From Adiantum capillus-veneris (taxonomy: Eukaryota; Streptophyta; Polypodiopsida; Polypodiales; Pteridaceae): a DNA stretch of 64,000 nucleotides. The position numbers and the translations under genes were made by a program. Under the pieces are notes generated by a model, which was given only the letters and a program-made list of their open reading frames with translations, searched no databases and had not been told where the DNA came from. Of the stretch, positions 11,413-22,964 are shown piece after piece. Position 1 is the first letter of the stretch. Each line of letters begins with the position of its first letter. Location of the stretch: contig CM043956.1 in NCBI GenBank assembly GCA_014529385.2, positions 66,576,281 to 66,640,280 of the forward strand, written 5' to 3'.

Positions 11413-11604
11413 TGAAGGAGTACGAGCGGAAGTGCGACGCGAGAAAGAGTGCGAGAAGAAGAGCACGACGATATGGTGAACTCGCTCTACTGTAATGTGT
11501 AGAGCATAGTGAGTTCTTATTAGGTTTTTACAAAAGAATATGTGTACATACCTGGCGGCCTGCCCACTTACCTGGGCGACCACATTGGGCTTTATACCCC
11601 AACA
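11413..11604 (-). repeat. Copia A 3' LTR
   Basis: 192 bp, identical in length to the partner at 16,751-16,942. The differences are A/C in GCACGACGAT and two in CTGGCGGCCTG. The adjoining polypurine tract (complement CTTTAAGTGGGAGGT, 11,605-11,619) marks it as the 3' LTR. Confidence 0.92.
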
Positions 11605-11693
11605 ACCTCCCACTTAAAGTCCAACGTGGTACTTTAAGTGTGAGAGAAGCTACTATACAAGCTAATATACAAGAGATGTAGAGAAGTGATGTA

Positions 11694-14525
11694 CTACCCT
11701 ACACCGAACTGCTTGCGAAAATGCGCAAAGCTCTCTGAGGGAAGTCCCTTTGTAAGTAGATCAGCAGGATTTTCTGTGGTGTGAACTTTGACAAGCTGAA
11801 GTTGCTTATCCTCGAGCATTTCCCTGATGAAATGATACTTCACATCCACATGCTTTGTCTTTGAGTGATAAACTGGATTGCGAGCCAATTGTATAGCACT
11901 TTAACTATCACAATATAACACAGGCATCTCTTCTTTGATTCCCAAATCTGTTACTAGTCGATTAAGCCAAATTGATTCTTTGCATGCCTCTGATGCTGCA
12001 AAATATTCAGCCTCTGTAGTAGACTGAGTAACACAATCTTGTAATCTAGAACGCCATGATACTGCTCCACTAGCCAATGTAAAGACATACCCTGACGTAG
12101 ACCTTCGGTTGTCTAAGTCACCTGCATAATCTGAGTCTGTAAAACCCTTTACACTTAGCTCCTGACTCCCATAGCATATACGCATACTCTTTGTAGCTTT
12201 CAGGTATCTCAATATTCCTTTCACTGCCTCCCAATGTTTCTTGCCTGGGTTTGACATGTATCGACTTACTACTCCCACTGCAAATGCAATGTCTGGGCGA
12301 GTAGCAATCATTGCATACATCAAACTACCCACTGCAGACGCATATGGAATCTTATCCATTTCAGCCTGTTCTTCCTCAGACACAGGACAATCTTGTTTGC
12401 TAAGTTTCACATATGGTGGCAATGGAACACTCAGTGCCTTTCCCTTCTCCATATTGAAACGTTGCAAAAACTTGTCAATATACTCTGTTTGACATAACCA
12501 AATCAACTTCTTTGATCTGTCTCTCTCAATGCGCATACCAAGTATATGACTTGCCTCACCCATGTCTTTCATGTCAAACGATTTTGCCATCTTTGACTTC
12601 AAAGCTGAAATTTCTTCCAAGTGCTTGCCAGCAATCAACATGTCATCCACATACAAAATAAGGATCAGCCAACTACCATCCTTAGCCTTCTTTGTATATA
12701 GACAGTGATCGAACTCACTACGTTTGTAGCCTTGAGAAAGCATAAACTTGTGGAATTTATGGTACCATGCCCTCGGTGATTGTTTTAAGCCATAAAGACT
12801 CTTTAACAACTGGCATACCCAATCTTCCTTGCCTTTCTCAACAAACCCTTCTGGCTGCTGCATGTAAATTTCCACATCTAAATCACCATGCAAGAACGTT
12901 GTCTTGACATCCATTTGGTTCAACACCAAATCTAATATGGCAACCAATGCAAGAAAGCATCTCAATGTAGTCATCTTGACCACCGGAGAGAAGACTTCAT
13001 CAAAGTCAATGCCTTGTTCTTGCTTAAAGCCCTTGGCAACAAGCCTTGCTTTGTACTTTGGCTGACTATCATGAGCGGTGATCTTATACCTGTAAACCCA
13101 TTTACAAGGTAGAGCCTTTTTGCCCTGTGGTAATTTAACTAGCTTCCATGTCTTGTTTTTATGCAGAGCTGTCATCTCTGACTGCATGGCCAATTGCCAA
13201 TTCCCGGAGTCCTTCATTTGCACTGATTCCTTGTAACATGAAGGCTCATTGCAATCAGTCAACATGACATAGTTCATAGATAGAACAAACCTATCAGGAG
13301 GTCGCGTGACACGTCCAGATCTACGCACAATAGGTGGCTCAGACTCAGCAACAACCTGTGGTTCCACTCTATCCTATCCTTGCTCTTCTTGAGCCCTGAC
13401 ATTTTGTCTTGCACGTGCAGGTCCATCTTCTTGGAAGACAACTCTTCTAATCTCCTCAACCCTCTCTGGTTTAGAATGATATTTGGATTCATTAAAGTGA
13501 ACATCATTGCTGCGGACAACCTTTCTGGATTAGGGATCCCAAAGTGTGTACCCCATCTCACCAGAATTACCATAGCCTAGAAAGATGCACTTTCTACTCT
13601 TTGGCTCAAGTTTGTTCCTAAATTCCTTTGGAACGTGAGTATATGCCTCACAGCCAAACACTCTGAGATGCTTGTATGAGGGCATTTTGCTTGACCATAC
13701 CATCTCTGGCACTGAATCCTTCTGCAAAACCTTTCTAGGAGATCTATTTACAAGATGAATAGCTGTTGATACAGCTTCAGCCCAAAACCCATTTGGCAGC
13801 TGTGCATTAAACAACATACTTCTGACCTTCTCTTGTATGGTCCTATTCATCCTCTCAGCAACACCATTTTGAGGAGGATTGTAAGGAGCAGTAAGTTCAC
13901 GTTTTATACCTTTTGACTCACAAAAGTCTTGAAAGGCCTTTGAAACATACTCTCCACCATTGTCAGTGCGTAAGCATTTAAGCTTCTTGCCACTCTGATT
14001 CTCCACAAGTGTCACAAACGTTTTGAAAACACTAAACGCTTCATCCTTGTGCTTGAGAAAGTAAACCCATACTTTCCTCGAGTAATCATCTATAAATGTC
14101 ATAAAGTAAGAAGCTCCCCCTAGAGATAGGTTAGGCATAGGTCCACCCAAATCACTATGAACAAGTGCCAACTGTGTATCTCTTCTACTGCTTCTATGCT
14201 TATGTGGCTGCTGTGTTTGCTTACCATACAGACAATGTTCACAGAATTCAAAATCATTAAATGAAAAGCCAGGCAAATAACCAGAACGAGACAAGATTTC
14301 CATTCCCTTCTTGGACATATGTCCTAACCGGCTATGCCACAAAGAAACGTTCGGCTGCTCGGTTACATTGATTACATTTTTAGAGACATTTGATACATAA
14401 ATCATGTAAAGTCCTCCAGAATTTACTCCATGTGCTACTGTCATAGAACCCTTGGATATCTTCCACATGTTCTGTCCAAAAGTGGTAACGTAGCCAGCAT
14501 CATCAAGTAAACCTGTGCTGATCAA
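11694..14525 (-). pseudogene. Copia A integrase, reverse transcriptase and RNase H
   Basis: One frame runs from 14,525 to 11,694 with three nonsense codons: TAA at 13,530-13,532, TAG at 13,374-13,376 and TAA at 11,901-11,903. Each is explained by a C-to-T change from CAA or CAG; the last lies in the RNase H motif CDS-stop-SA, where copia elements have CDNQSA or CDSQSA. Domains in order: GAG_pre-integrase (LWHSRLGHMSKKGM), integrase core (HSDLGGPM, RTDNGGEY, PPQNGVAERMNR), reverse transcriptase (KARLVAKGFKQ, DVKTTFLHG, LYGLKQSPRAW, LYVDDMLI) and RNase H (FTDSDYAGD, TTEAEYFAASEA, and HIREML/LTKGLP region). Catalytic residues are present. A frameshift separates it from gag. Confidence 0.93.
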
Positions 14526-15652
14526 GCTCTTTGTAATTGCAGCGTGAAAGAAGATCCATTCTGAAACCTCAATTGAATATCTCCAACACCTAAGATCTCA
14601 CATGTCTGCCCATTGCCTAGCCGAACATGATCTTTAGTGGGCACATAAGAGGTAAACCACTCCTTGTTTGGAGACACATGAAGTGATGCCCCTGAGTCTA
14701 TAATCCAGTCACTCAGTGCATTTCCATCAGATGTTGTAAGAAGAGCTGAGTCCATTGTATTCTTCAAGAAGTAGATGTCTCCTGACACTAGACTGTCATC
14801 CACTGCAACAGTGTTTGTCACATTTATTTCTTGAATCTTCACTGAGGACTTGTTCTTCTCACCATGGTCTTCAGCTTTCTCTTTGCCTTTTTCTGCTTTC
14901 CATTCTCTGCAGTCTCTTTTCATGTGACCCTTCTTGCCACAATGGTAGCATTCTATGTCACTCTTGCCTTTAGCACTGCGGGACTTGCTACGAGACTGAT
15001 TCCTCTTTCCACCTTTGTACTTTTCTTTGGTCCTTCCCCTGACAACTAAGGTTGTTCCTTTGCGTTTGTCCATTGTCTTTCTATTGGTTTCTTCAGTAAG
15101 CAAACTTCCTTCTACACCTGCTATGTTCAAACCATCTGGAGGTGCAGAATTACTCAAAGCTGTGCGAAAAGTGTCCCAACTTTCCGGCAATGTGATCAAC
15201 AGGAACATAGCTCTAACAGGTTCATCAAACTTGACACCTTGAGCTGACAACTGACTGTAGATTGTGTTGAATTCATTCAGATGATTGGACATAGGTGTCC
15301 CTTCTTTCATCTTCAAGTCAACAAGATTCTTAAGCCAGTATACCTGTGAAGCTACACTCTGCTTCTCATAAAGATCACTCAGCTTTAACCATGCTTGATA
15401 AGCCGACATCTCGTCTGCTACATTGAAGTAAACGCTTTCTGCCAAAGTCAGCATAATGGTAGAAAGTGCCAATTCATCCATTTCGCTCCATTCATCTTCG
15501 TCCATATCTTCTGGTTTTATCCCCTTGAGCTTTATAGGTTTTATCTGCTTCTTTTGTACCAACACGTGCCAGATCTGCTTCTTCCACAATGGGAAATTGG
15601 TTCGATCCAGCTTCTTGATATTGTAAAGAGCAGTGTCCTGTGATCCAGCCAT
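14522..15652 (-). pseudogene. Copia A gag and protease
   Basis: 376 codons from ATG (MAGSQDTALYNIKKLDRTNF). A copia gag (UBN2-type) core covers about residues 40-190 (AYQAWLKLSDLYEKQSV, LITLPESWDTFRTAL). It is followed by an Arg/Lys-rich stretch, a perfect CCHC knuckle (CYHCGKKGHMKRDC, about residues 240-253) and the protease active site DWIIDSGASLHVS (about 320). The frame ends in QLQRA-stop. Compared with the usual copia order, the VRHVPxLKxN segment is missing and the frame changes into the integrase part, so a small deletion of roughly eight codons fused the two. A leader of about 1.1 kb separates it from the 5' LTR. Confidence 0.93.
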
Positions 15653-16736
15653 AGCTACGCTTCACAGTGGTTTACTTTCCTGGGAAAAATTCGGCAGAGT
15701 TTCCCCTGTAAACTGACCTCTGAACCAATATCAACCTCTCAAATGAACCAAGAAAGCTTCAGATTCTGCATAAATTTCGGCAAAGTCTCCTTTGTAAAAT
15801 GGCTCTTGTGTACTCAAAAACAGACCAAAAAACAGCTCAAAAAACACTTTCTCTCTGACACTGTAAGCTGCGGATAAACCTGTCCTACACCTGTACTGTC
15901 TCTCACTGTCCTGACACTATCCTGTAAGCATAGACTGTGACAATGCCTCAATGGCAGTAAAGCAAAGATGCAATCCCAACTGTCTAACTCACAGTCAATA
16001 CATCCTAGCTGCCCATCTAAGGGTGCTCGAGGGATCGCTCCAAGACCTGTATCACCGAAAGGATCTCAACATTCGAGAATCCCCCAGCTCAATTAAATCT
16101 CACTCGACCCTCAACAAAGGCTGCAGTAAATCTGACAGTACATAGACTTCCCACAAAGTCATACATCCACAAATTTCCCACTATATGTTGTAACCGCTGC
16201 GGCGGTTTTTTGCTGCGTGACTCACAGCCAGCAAACCCTCAACAAACATACATCATCTCTGACAATACATCCCATGTGGAAGTACTTGCAATGTCAGGAT
16301 GAAATCTGGAATATCAAGCAGCAAACACAAGCTACCTGATGAACTAGTGGATGTCGCCTACAGTCTATGTGTAGATGCGCCCGTGTCGTATGTAACACAC
16401 CTCCAAGAACTGTGAGCCATCCTTCGATGTGTAGACAACCACAAATCAACACTCTGGGAGTGTCGATATCCTCAGCACCTGCTGTCGTAGGCCGAAAACC
16501 CCAAATTTGCAGAGTCGGATCTGCACCCGCCGAGACCACGTAGTCGAAAATGGCCTGCGCAGACCTTTGTCGAAGCCAAACGGTGGCCGAGATGACCTCA
16601 GAATGAAATTCTGAGAACACCGAGCCCTTTGGTCTCACCCATAGGATTTGGGGCCGTGTCTTCGCCTGTCGAATTTCTCTCCAATCTGAGCTGGTGACTC
16701 TAGCCTCCTGCAGTGCTGCCCCGAGCCTCGATCTGA

Positions 16737-16748
16737 GCTCTGATACCA
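16737..16748 (-). other. Copia A primer-binding site
   Basis: The complement reads TGGTATCAGAGC, the usual complement of the 3' end of initiator-methionine tRNA. It lies two bases from the 5' LTR. Confidence 0.9.
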
Positions 16749-16750
16749 GT

Positions 16751-16942
16751 TGAAGGAGTACGAGCGGAAGTGCGACGCGAGAAAGAGTGCGAGAAGAAGA
16801 GCACGCCGATATGGTGAACTCGCTCTACTGTAATGTGTAGAGCATAGTGAGTTCTTATTAGGTTTTTACAAAAGAATATGTGTACATACCTGGCAGCCCG
16901 CCCACTTACCTGGGCGACCACATTGGGCTTTATACCCCAACA
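16751..16942 (-). repeat. Copia A 5' LTR
   Basis: 192 bp, TGAAGGAG to CCCAACA, adjacent to the primer-binding site and followed by the target duplication ATAGT (16,943-16,947). Confidence 0.92.
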
Positions 16943-17917
16943 ATAGTGTCTATAGGGGCTAGTTGATAAGGAAGAAAATTCAAATGTGGAAAAACATGGT
17001 GTGATTTCCCACCTTTGGACCCAACCAGCTTATGGAATCCAATAGATAAAGTGCCAAGTCCACCTATCAGTGATCACCAATAAAAGAAGGATAGGGTCAA
17101 ATCCATGAGCTCATTATTCCATCTTTAGGCTACACACCATAAGCCAACTTTCCTTCTTTGTTACCTTGTCATTAAGTCGTTGACTATAAGATTAATGCCG
17201 GCTATACCAACTTTGTCCGAAAGTTGCAAGCTTAAATGAGCTCCAAATTGAGCAAGAGTAGGCTCATTTCAAAGCTATATTTAAGAGGCGCTAGCCATAT
17301 ACACCAGTTGCAAAGATTGGTATCTTAAATAACTCAAACAAAGGGATAAAAAACAAATACAACGCTTACACACACACACACATAAACAAATAATCAATAC
17401 AATCCTAGCTCTAAACCTAAAGGCAATGTATGAAAGTCTAATAAGTAGCCATTGCAAGCAAGATAGAGAGAGTGGTATCCAATTTTCTAGATTGGGGATG
17501 GTTATGATACAAATGCAAGCTTCATAGGATCTAGTGCTAGACTAGTGCTTAATATAGCTTTAAGCTCTAATACCACACATTAAATAAGTAAATTAAGGTG
17601 AATATATTAAGCTTGCATTCATGATGATAGTAAGAGAACCATGTGTAGCCACACTAAGCACAATTAAGAGACTTGATGCAAAAAGAGAGTAGAGAACCAT
17701 ATTAGAGAGTTTGAGACTTTAGTACCAATTTTGGAATCATCAATGTCTTAAATATTTGGCCATATGGACAAATCTCAAACTATTTGTTAAGGTCAACTCC
17801 TTCCACAAGGTAGTACTTGAAAAGATCTTTCACAACATGCTCTCAAGACTTTGGCTAGGATTGGACCATGTGGTCAAATCTTCAGCTCATTTTGAAAGTA
17901 GGAATTTAGAAATTCCC

Positions 17918-18115
17918 AAGACAATAAGAACCATAGCATCAATGATGACGAGGGTACAATAAGATAATAACAACCATAGCATCAATGACAATGAGGGTGA
18001 ATTAAGATGATAACAAACATAGCACCAATGATGACGAGGATGCAATAAGACGATAGCAACTAAAGCACCAATGACGACAAGGGTGCAATAAGACAATAAC
18101 AACCATAGCACCATG
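17918..18115. repeat. 43-bp tandem repeat, about 4.5 copies
   Basis: Units begin AAGACAATAA(G/C)AACCATAGC and end GAGGGTACAAT or variants. Period 43 bp, four full units and a partial one. The array starts exactly where the inner end of the palindrome X left arm fades, and the right arm carries only the first unit (about 19,226-19,260). Confidence 0.85.
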
Positions 18116-19225
18116 AAATATCAATTATGAGGGTGAAACTTCTAATCATCATAGAAATACATCATGGCAGCATGGAATAATAATGATATCAATAAAATCA
18201 ATGATTAGTATAAATGACTTCCAATCATAAAAAGTATTTTATGGTATCATGGAACAACTCCATAGAAGAATAACCATCTCAATAAAATAAAGCATAAGTA
18301 TGACGAATGACTTCTACTCACATAAAAAATGCATCATAAGACCAATTTAGGAATTTTGGGACTTATTCAAGCTCCATTTTTAAAATTAAGGCTTATTAAA
18401 TTCATTATTTCAAGGCTACCACACTTGAAATGACACCCTTGCAAATGTGTAGATATTTTTCCTCACTATACTCAATCTGGAGATAAAGTGTCTGCAAGTA
18501 GTAAACATTAGACCAACTTGAAAAATCTGGCACTCATTTAGAAACTATTTTTTAACCTCCGTGAGAAGAAAATCCATGTTTACACTAGAGCCATCTTATT
18601 CTTGTATTGATTTGTGTGGTATATTTATAAAAACCAATATACCAAAAATCTCAATGGACAACATTTTTGGTACTAAGTTGTACACTCATTTGGAAAAGAG
18701 CTAGTTTTTCAACCCAAAAGGCATCTAGCTTTAAACTTAAGTTTGTGGCAAAGGTGTTTTACACCTAGATGGGATGCAAGCTCAAGCTTACGACCAGTGT
18801 GCCTTGATGTGGGGTTTCCTCTTTACATAATGCTAAAAAGAAGTGATCTTGTACATGGAAGATTAAACCTCTAGATGCCCACAAAAAATCTTCTACAAGA
18901 TACTTCAAGCATTAAACAAATTGCAATAGTTTTCTTAAGATTTGAGCTACAAATCCTATCTTTGATTTGAGTGCCAAAGTGGTTCAAATGTGCATTTGTG
19001 CCTCATGATATTTATGAGTTGGTTGACATAAAGGCCTTTACTTCACGATGACTCGATGATCCTTCAAGTGTGTTGATCGCAATAGGTTTCCATGATTTGA
19101 ACCACCAAAGTCCTTCTCAGCTATACAACATCATTTCTAATAGAAAGGGAAGGTTGTTTAAACATGACTATGGTTTCTACACCATAAGCTCATGAGCTAT
19201 GTCAATAGGCACATAGATCCATCTA
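18116..19225. other. Spacer of palindrome X
   Basis: Unique AT-rich sequence between the two arms. I see no coding frame with family features, no LTR and no inverted repeat of note. Confidence 0.5.
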
Positions 19226-21099
19226 ACCCTCATCGTCATTGATGCTATGGTTCTTATCATCGTGGGAATTTCCAAATTCCCACTTTCAAAATGAGTTGAA
19301 TATTTGACCACATGGCTAGAGATCTTAGCCAAAAGTTTGAAAGCATGTCTTGAAAGATCTTTTCAAGTACTACTTTGTGTAAGGAGTTGATCTTAAGCAA
19401 TAGTTGAGATTTGTCCATATGGCCAAATGTTTAAGACATTCATAATTCCCAAATTGGCACTAAAGTCTCAAACTCTCTAATATGGGGCTCTACTCTCTTT
19501 TTACATCGAGTCTCTTAATTGTGCTTAGTGTGGCTACACATAATTCTCTTACTATCATCATCAATGCAAGCTTAATATATTCACCTTAATTTACTTATTT
19601 AATGTGTGGTATGAGAGCTTAACACTAGCCTTGTAATAAATCAGCCAGTTTTATGGCTTTTTGAGACTTTTGTAAAAACTATGTTAGTTATCTAAATAGA
19701 AAATGGTTTCAGGGAATTATGACCAACACTCAATGAGTTGATCAAAATAGTAAAGAGCTAAATGAAGGTCTAAAGGTGTTTTTCCATTGCCATCTTCTAC
19801 AACTAATTTGTATGAAAGAACAAATCTCTTCTATTTTCTTTTAAAAGTAAATCAAATCATTGTTAAGGAGGCCCAAACTTCTTTTAAAAATCCCTCAATA
19901 GGTATGTGATAGATGTACCAAGCTTTTTTAATCCATATTTAAGGACTGCCAACATTTTTTACTTCTTCAAGTTAAGTAGTGAAGTGCAGTTTTATGTAAA
20001 ATTTACTAATTTTAAAAAAGTAAAGGTTTTATTTTTAAGATTTTTATGTAAATTGTGTATTTAGAAACCCTTTTCATATCTTGAACCAATAATTAAGAAG
20101 TTTCATGAAATTTTGATGTCATATACAAAAGTTATGTTTCATTTATTAGAATCCTAATGTGAGCCATTATTGTGGCTTTAGCCAATTTTATGGCTCATTA
20201 AAAGTCTAGTGTTAAAGCTATATTACGCACTAGTCTAGCACTAGATCCTATCAAGCTTGCACTTGCATCATAACCATCCCCAATCTAGGAAATTGGATAC
20301 CACTCTCTCTGTCTTGCTTGCAATGGCTACTTATCAAACTTTCATACAATGCATTTAGGTTTAGAGCTAGGATTGTATTGATTATTTGTGTGTGTGTGTG
20401 TGTGTAAGCATTGTATTTGTTTTGTATCCCTTTCTTTGAGTGGTTTAGGATACCAATCTTTGCAGTTGGTGTATATGGTTAACACCTCTTAGACATAGAT
20501 TTGAAATGAGCCCATTCTTCCTCAATTTGGTGCTCATTTGAGCTTGCAACTCTCCCACAAATCTTCTATAGCCGGCATAAATCTTCTAGTCAACGTCTCT
20601 ATGACAAGGCAACGGAGAAGGCAGGTAGATGGAATAGAGAGCTCATGGATTTGAACCTATCCTTATATTATTGGTGGTCAGCGATAGGTGGAATTGGCGC
20701 TTTATCTATTGGATTACATAAGCTGGTTGGGTCCAAAGGTGGGAAATCACACCATGTTTTTCAACATTTGAATTTTCTTCCTTGTCAACTAGCCCATATA
20801 GACCATATGGGGTCTAACTGTAGCCAACAAATTTCCAAAGAAAAATCTCTATGAGGCCCAAGGACTACCTCACCTTGATCCTCCACCCAACCTCCCTTTA
20901 TAGGCCTTTCCTCTAGAATCCTATCTCCATTAACATCCGGCCCTTGGCCCCGTCCTTGAGCTCCAGGGTGGCCCTTGACATGACATTACTCCCCCGTTGG
21001 AGAAGTGTTTTTGTCCTTGAAAACAAAGGTGGTGATATATTCATAAGAACACTAATGTTTTTCATAGTTGAATCCTTCATGGATCTAGCTGTTCATTTG
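19226..21099 (-). repeat. Right arm of the large palindrome X (split by a TTAA element)
   Basis: Reverse complement of 11,117-17,955 without copia A. Landmarks in mirror order: AATTTCCAAATTCCCACTTT (19,262-19,282), a GT tract (about 20,385), CCTTTATAGGCC (about 20,893) and ATTACTCCCCC (about 20,985). A 589-bp element with TTAA flanks sits at 19,623-20,211. The left arm shows the empty version of that site. Confidence 0.8.
19623..20211 (+). mobile_element. Non-autonomous DNA element, copy 1 (CACTAG termini, TTAA flanks)
   Basis: The element starts CACTAGCCTTGTAAT and ends AAAGTCTAGTG; the ends are imperfect inverted repeats of about 45 bp, with AGCCA...TGGCT subpalindromes inside. TTAA lies on both sides (19,619-19,622 and 20,212-20,215), while the mirror arm at about 17,560 has one uninterrupted GCTTAAAGC, so the insertion is directly visible. 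No transposase frame is present. TTAA fits piggyBac-type targets; a TA duplication with ACACTAG ends (Tc1/mariner-like) fits equally. The termini recall CACTA elements, but no 3-bp duplication fits. Confidence 0.85.
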
Positions 21100-21121
21100 A
21101 CCGGAACAGGATGCAGTAGGA

Positions 21122-21423
21122 GAAAAGAGGTACTCTTTTGAGTATATCCTTGTTGTGATAAATTGTTTAGCATGCCCATGTGTGTTCTAAATGGAGTCTC
21201 CATGCTATGTTGTATATAATCTGGCTACACAAGATGGTTTTTGAGAGACAAAAAAGTGGAGAATCAAGAGTAACATCTTGGTTTTCCACATTGTTGTCTC
21301 TTTACAACTATCTTGTGTAGTCGACGCATGTACAACATAGTGTGTAGACTCCATTTAGAAGACACATGATCATGATAAATAGGTTATCACAACAAAGATG
21401 TATTTAAGAGAGTACCTCTTTTC
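21122..21423. mobile_element. 302-bp hairpin MITE-like element
   Basis: GAAAAGAGGTACTC at 21,122 and GAGTACCTCTTTTC ending at 21,423 are the ends of an inverted repeat that continues almost to the centre (about 21,275); for example AAATGGAGTCTCCATGCTATG pairs with the mirror segment near 21,330-21,350. There is no coding capacity. I could not identify a convincing target duplication. Confidence 0.75.
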
Positions 21424-21661
21424 ACTTTCCATGAAAGTAATGTGCTGTCGTTAACACATCAGCCAAAAGCTTAAGTCCTTCACTTGTTATCTTCTCATAT
21501 CAGTAATAAACAACCCCACCATCACTAGTGTTTAAGGTTGAGAACTTGACTTATACATGAAGAGACTAAAACTAGTTGCAAACATGCTTTATCTTGTGGT
21601 AAGAAAACTCCAACTAGAGGATTACATGCTTTGTAATTGGATTTCTTGGTGCTAACATACG

Positions 21662-21842
21662 TGTTGAACTAGGGAGAAGTACGGAGACGAGAGATAAGAG
21701 AGGGAGAGAGAGAGAGAGAGAGAGTGAGACAAGTCCATATTTGCAAACTTCAAAGTGTGTAGACTCTACACATTGAGTGTACATATATAGTGGGGACTCA
21801 TTGCTATATATAGCATAGGGGCTGGTATATATAGATGCAACA
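21662..21842 (-). repeat. E-family LTR (3' LTR) with polypurine tract
   Basis: The complement reads TGTTGCATCTATATATACCAG to CTAGTTCAACA. It is similar over its whole length to the LTR at 51,626-51,817 and, at the edges, to the copia B LTR. The adjoining complement CAGTGGGGG (21,843-21,851) is the polypurine tract. The preceding CCCTTGTACCCCTAAGGG segment matches the 3' ends of B and E elements. It contains a CT tract. Confidence 0.75.
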
Positions 21843-22964
21843 CCCCCACTGAAATAAGAGTCCCTAACTGTGGATGAAAAAACCCTTAGGGGTACAAGGG
21901 AACTAGTTGTGCTTGGTGGGCCTTTTCCGTATATAATCTGGCAGATTTTGGAGTGCAACTGGCTACTTGGTTAGTTGGTTGGGATCGTGGTTGCTTTGGG
22001 TTTTGTTGTGGTGACACGTGAAAAGGAGTAGAACCTATTGATAGGCACCAATATTAGATCATCTATGGACCCAATGAGCATTGGGAAGAATCAAGTTGTG
22101 TCCCATAGTGCTCCATATATGCAAAGAGGTACTCAAGAGGATAATTGAATCGAGCAAAAGGGTTGCAAGCTAGCCTACTTTGGTAGTTATTTGCATATTG
22201 CACCATTCAACCTAGTAATAAGGGCCATTTAGTCTCTAGATTGTGAAACCATCTTATAGACACCCATCTTATTCTCAATCAAGCATAGTCAATTAGTAGA
22301 CATAAAAATTGAATTACACTACCGACCTGATAATCGTGTACAAATGTCATCCGATTGTGCAAGCCAGCGGACAATGTTTGAGTCAAGCTACAAAAGAGCA
22401 ATGTGAATAGTTAAACATATCCTCTTGCAATGAAACGTCACAGATAGAAATTGCAAAGTATACAATGCACTTCATGCAGAGGTGCCATACAAAAGTATGG
22501 TGAAGAGCTGGCACTGTGGTCTCTCCAAAATATATAAGAAATAGAAGTCATGCCCTATCTCGTAGCATTTATTTGTTGTGCGAAGCAAACACATAGTCAT
22601 GGGGTGCTGGATACATATAATGAACCTTGTAGTGTTTTTGAGTTGAAGTTGCGCTTGTGCAATTGAAATGTCCACTATTGTGAATATATGTCCTCCTTCT
22701 CATACACAAAACACACGTTAAGACAAATAAAAGAGATGTAGGATATAGATTAAACCTAAAGAGAAAAAAAGCTAATTTTATTTTTTCTACATCATAGACG
22801 TATTAGATTCCTACGTTAGTGCAAGAAGTGCCCTCACTTTGCATCCTAGAACCAATGTGCCAGAGCTTGGTGGCCCAGGCCTTATTGGGCATATCTTGCA
22901 ATCAATGCATTTCAAAGGAAGACATTTCAGACGTACATGTCAACCAAGGTAGTTCCAAATACCT
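21843..22964 (-). other. Probable 3' internal region of the E element
   Basis: The first ~80 bp inside the LTR match the 3' untranslated ends of copia B and of the E copy at 51,570-51,625. The rest has no recognisable coding frame. Confidence 0.4.

Larger units (their letters stand above)
11413..16942 (-). mobile_element. Copia element A (Tnt1/Tork-like), nearly complete
   Basis: Two 192-bp LTRs (11,413-11,604 and 16,751-16,942) start TGAAGGAG and end CCCAACA. They differ at only three positions. The element is flanked by ATAGT on both sides (11,408-11,412 and 16,943-16,947). It carries an initiator-Met-type primer site, gag-protease, integrase, reverse transcriptase and RNase H in copia order on the minus strand. 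One deletion/frameshift and three nonsense codons make this copy non-coding. The few LTR differences point to recent insertion. The site is inside an arm of palindrome X. Confidence 0.95.
11117..17955 (+). repeat. Left arm of the large palindrome X (split by copia A)
   Basis: 11,117-11,412 plus 16,943-17,955 form one arm whose reverse complement is at 19,226-21,099 (about 90% match by eye). Recognisable landmarks are GGGGGGGAGTAATG at about 11,222, a TATA-like CCTATAAAGGG at about 11,310 and a CA tract at about 17,363. Copia A (11,413-16,942) interrupts it cleanly with an ATAGT duplication. The G-run followed by TGTTAGGCC looks like a polypurine tract and LTR start, so X may contain gypsy-type LTR sequence. 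Confidence 0.8.

Noticed and set aside
17918-18115. CRISPR-like array
   Set aside because: Contiguous 43-bp tandem units without spacers in a plant genome.
19623-20211. CACTA-superfamily assignment from the CACTAG ends
   Set aside because: CACTA elements make 3-bp duplications; the bases next to the ends here are TAA and TTA, not a repeat, while TTAA or TA fits both copies.
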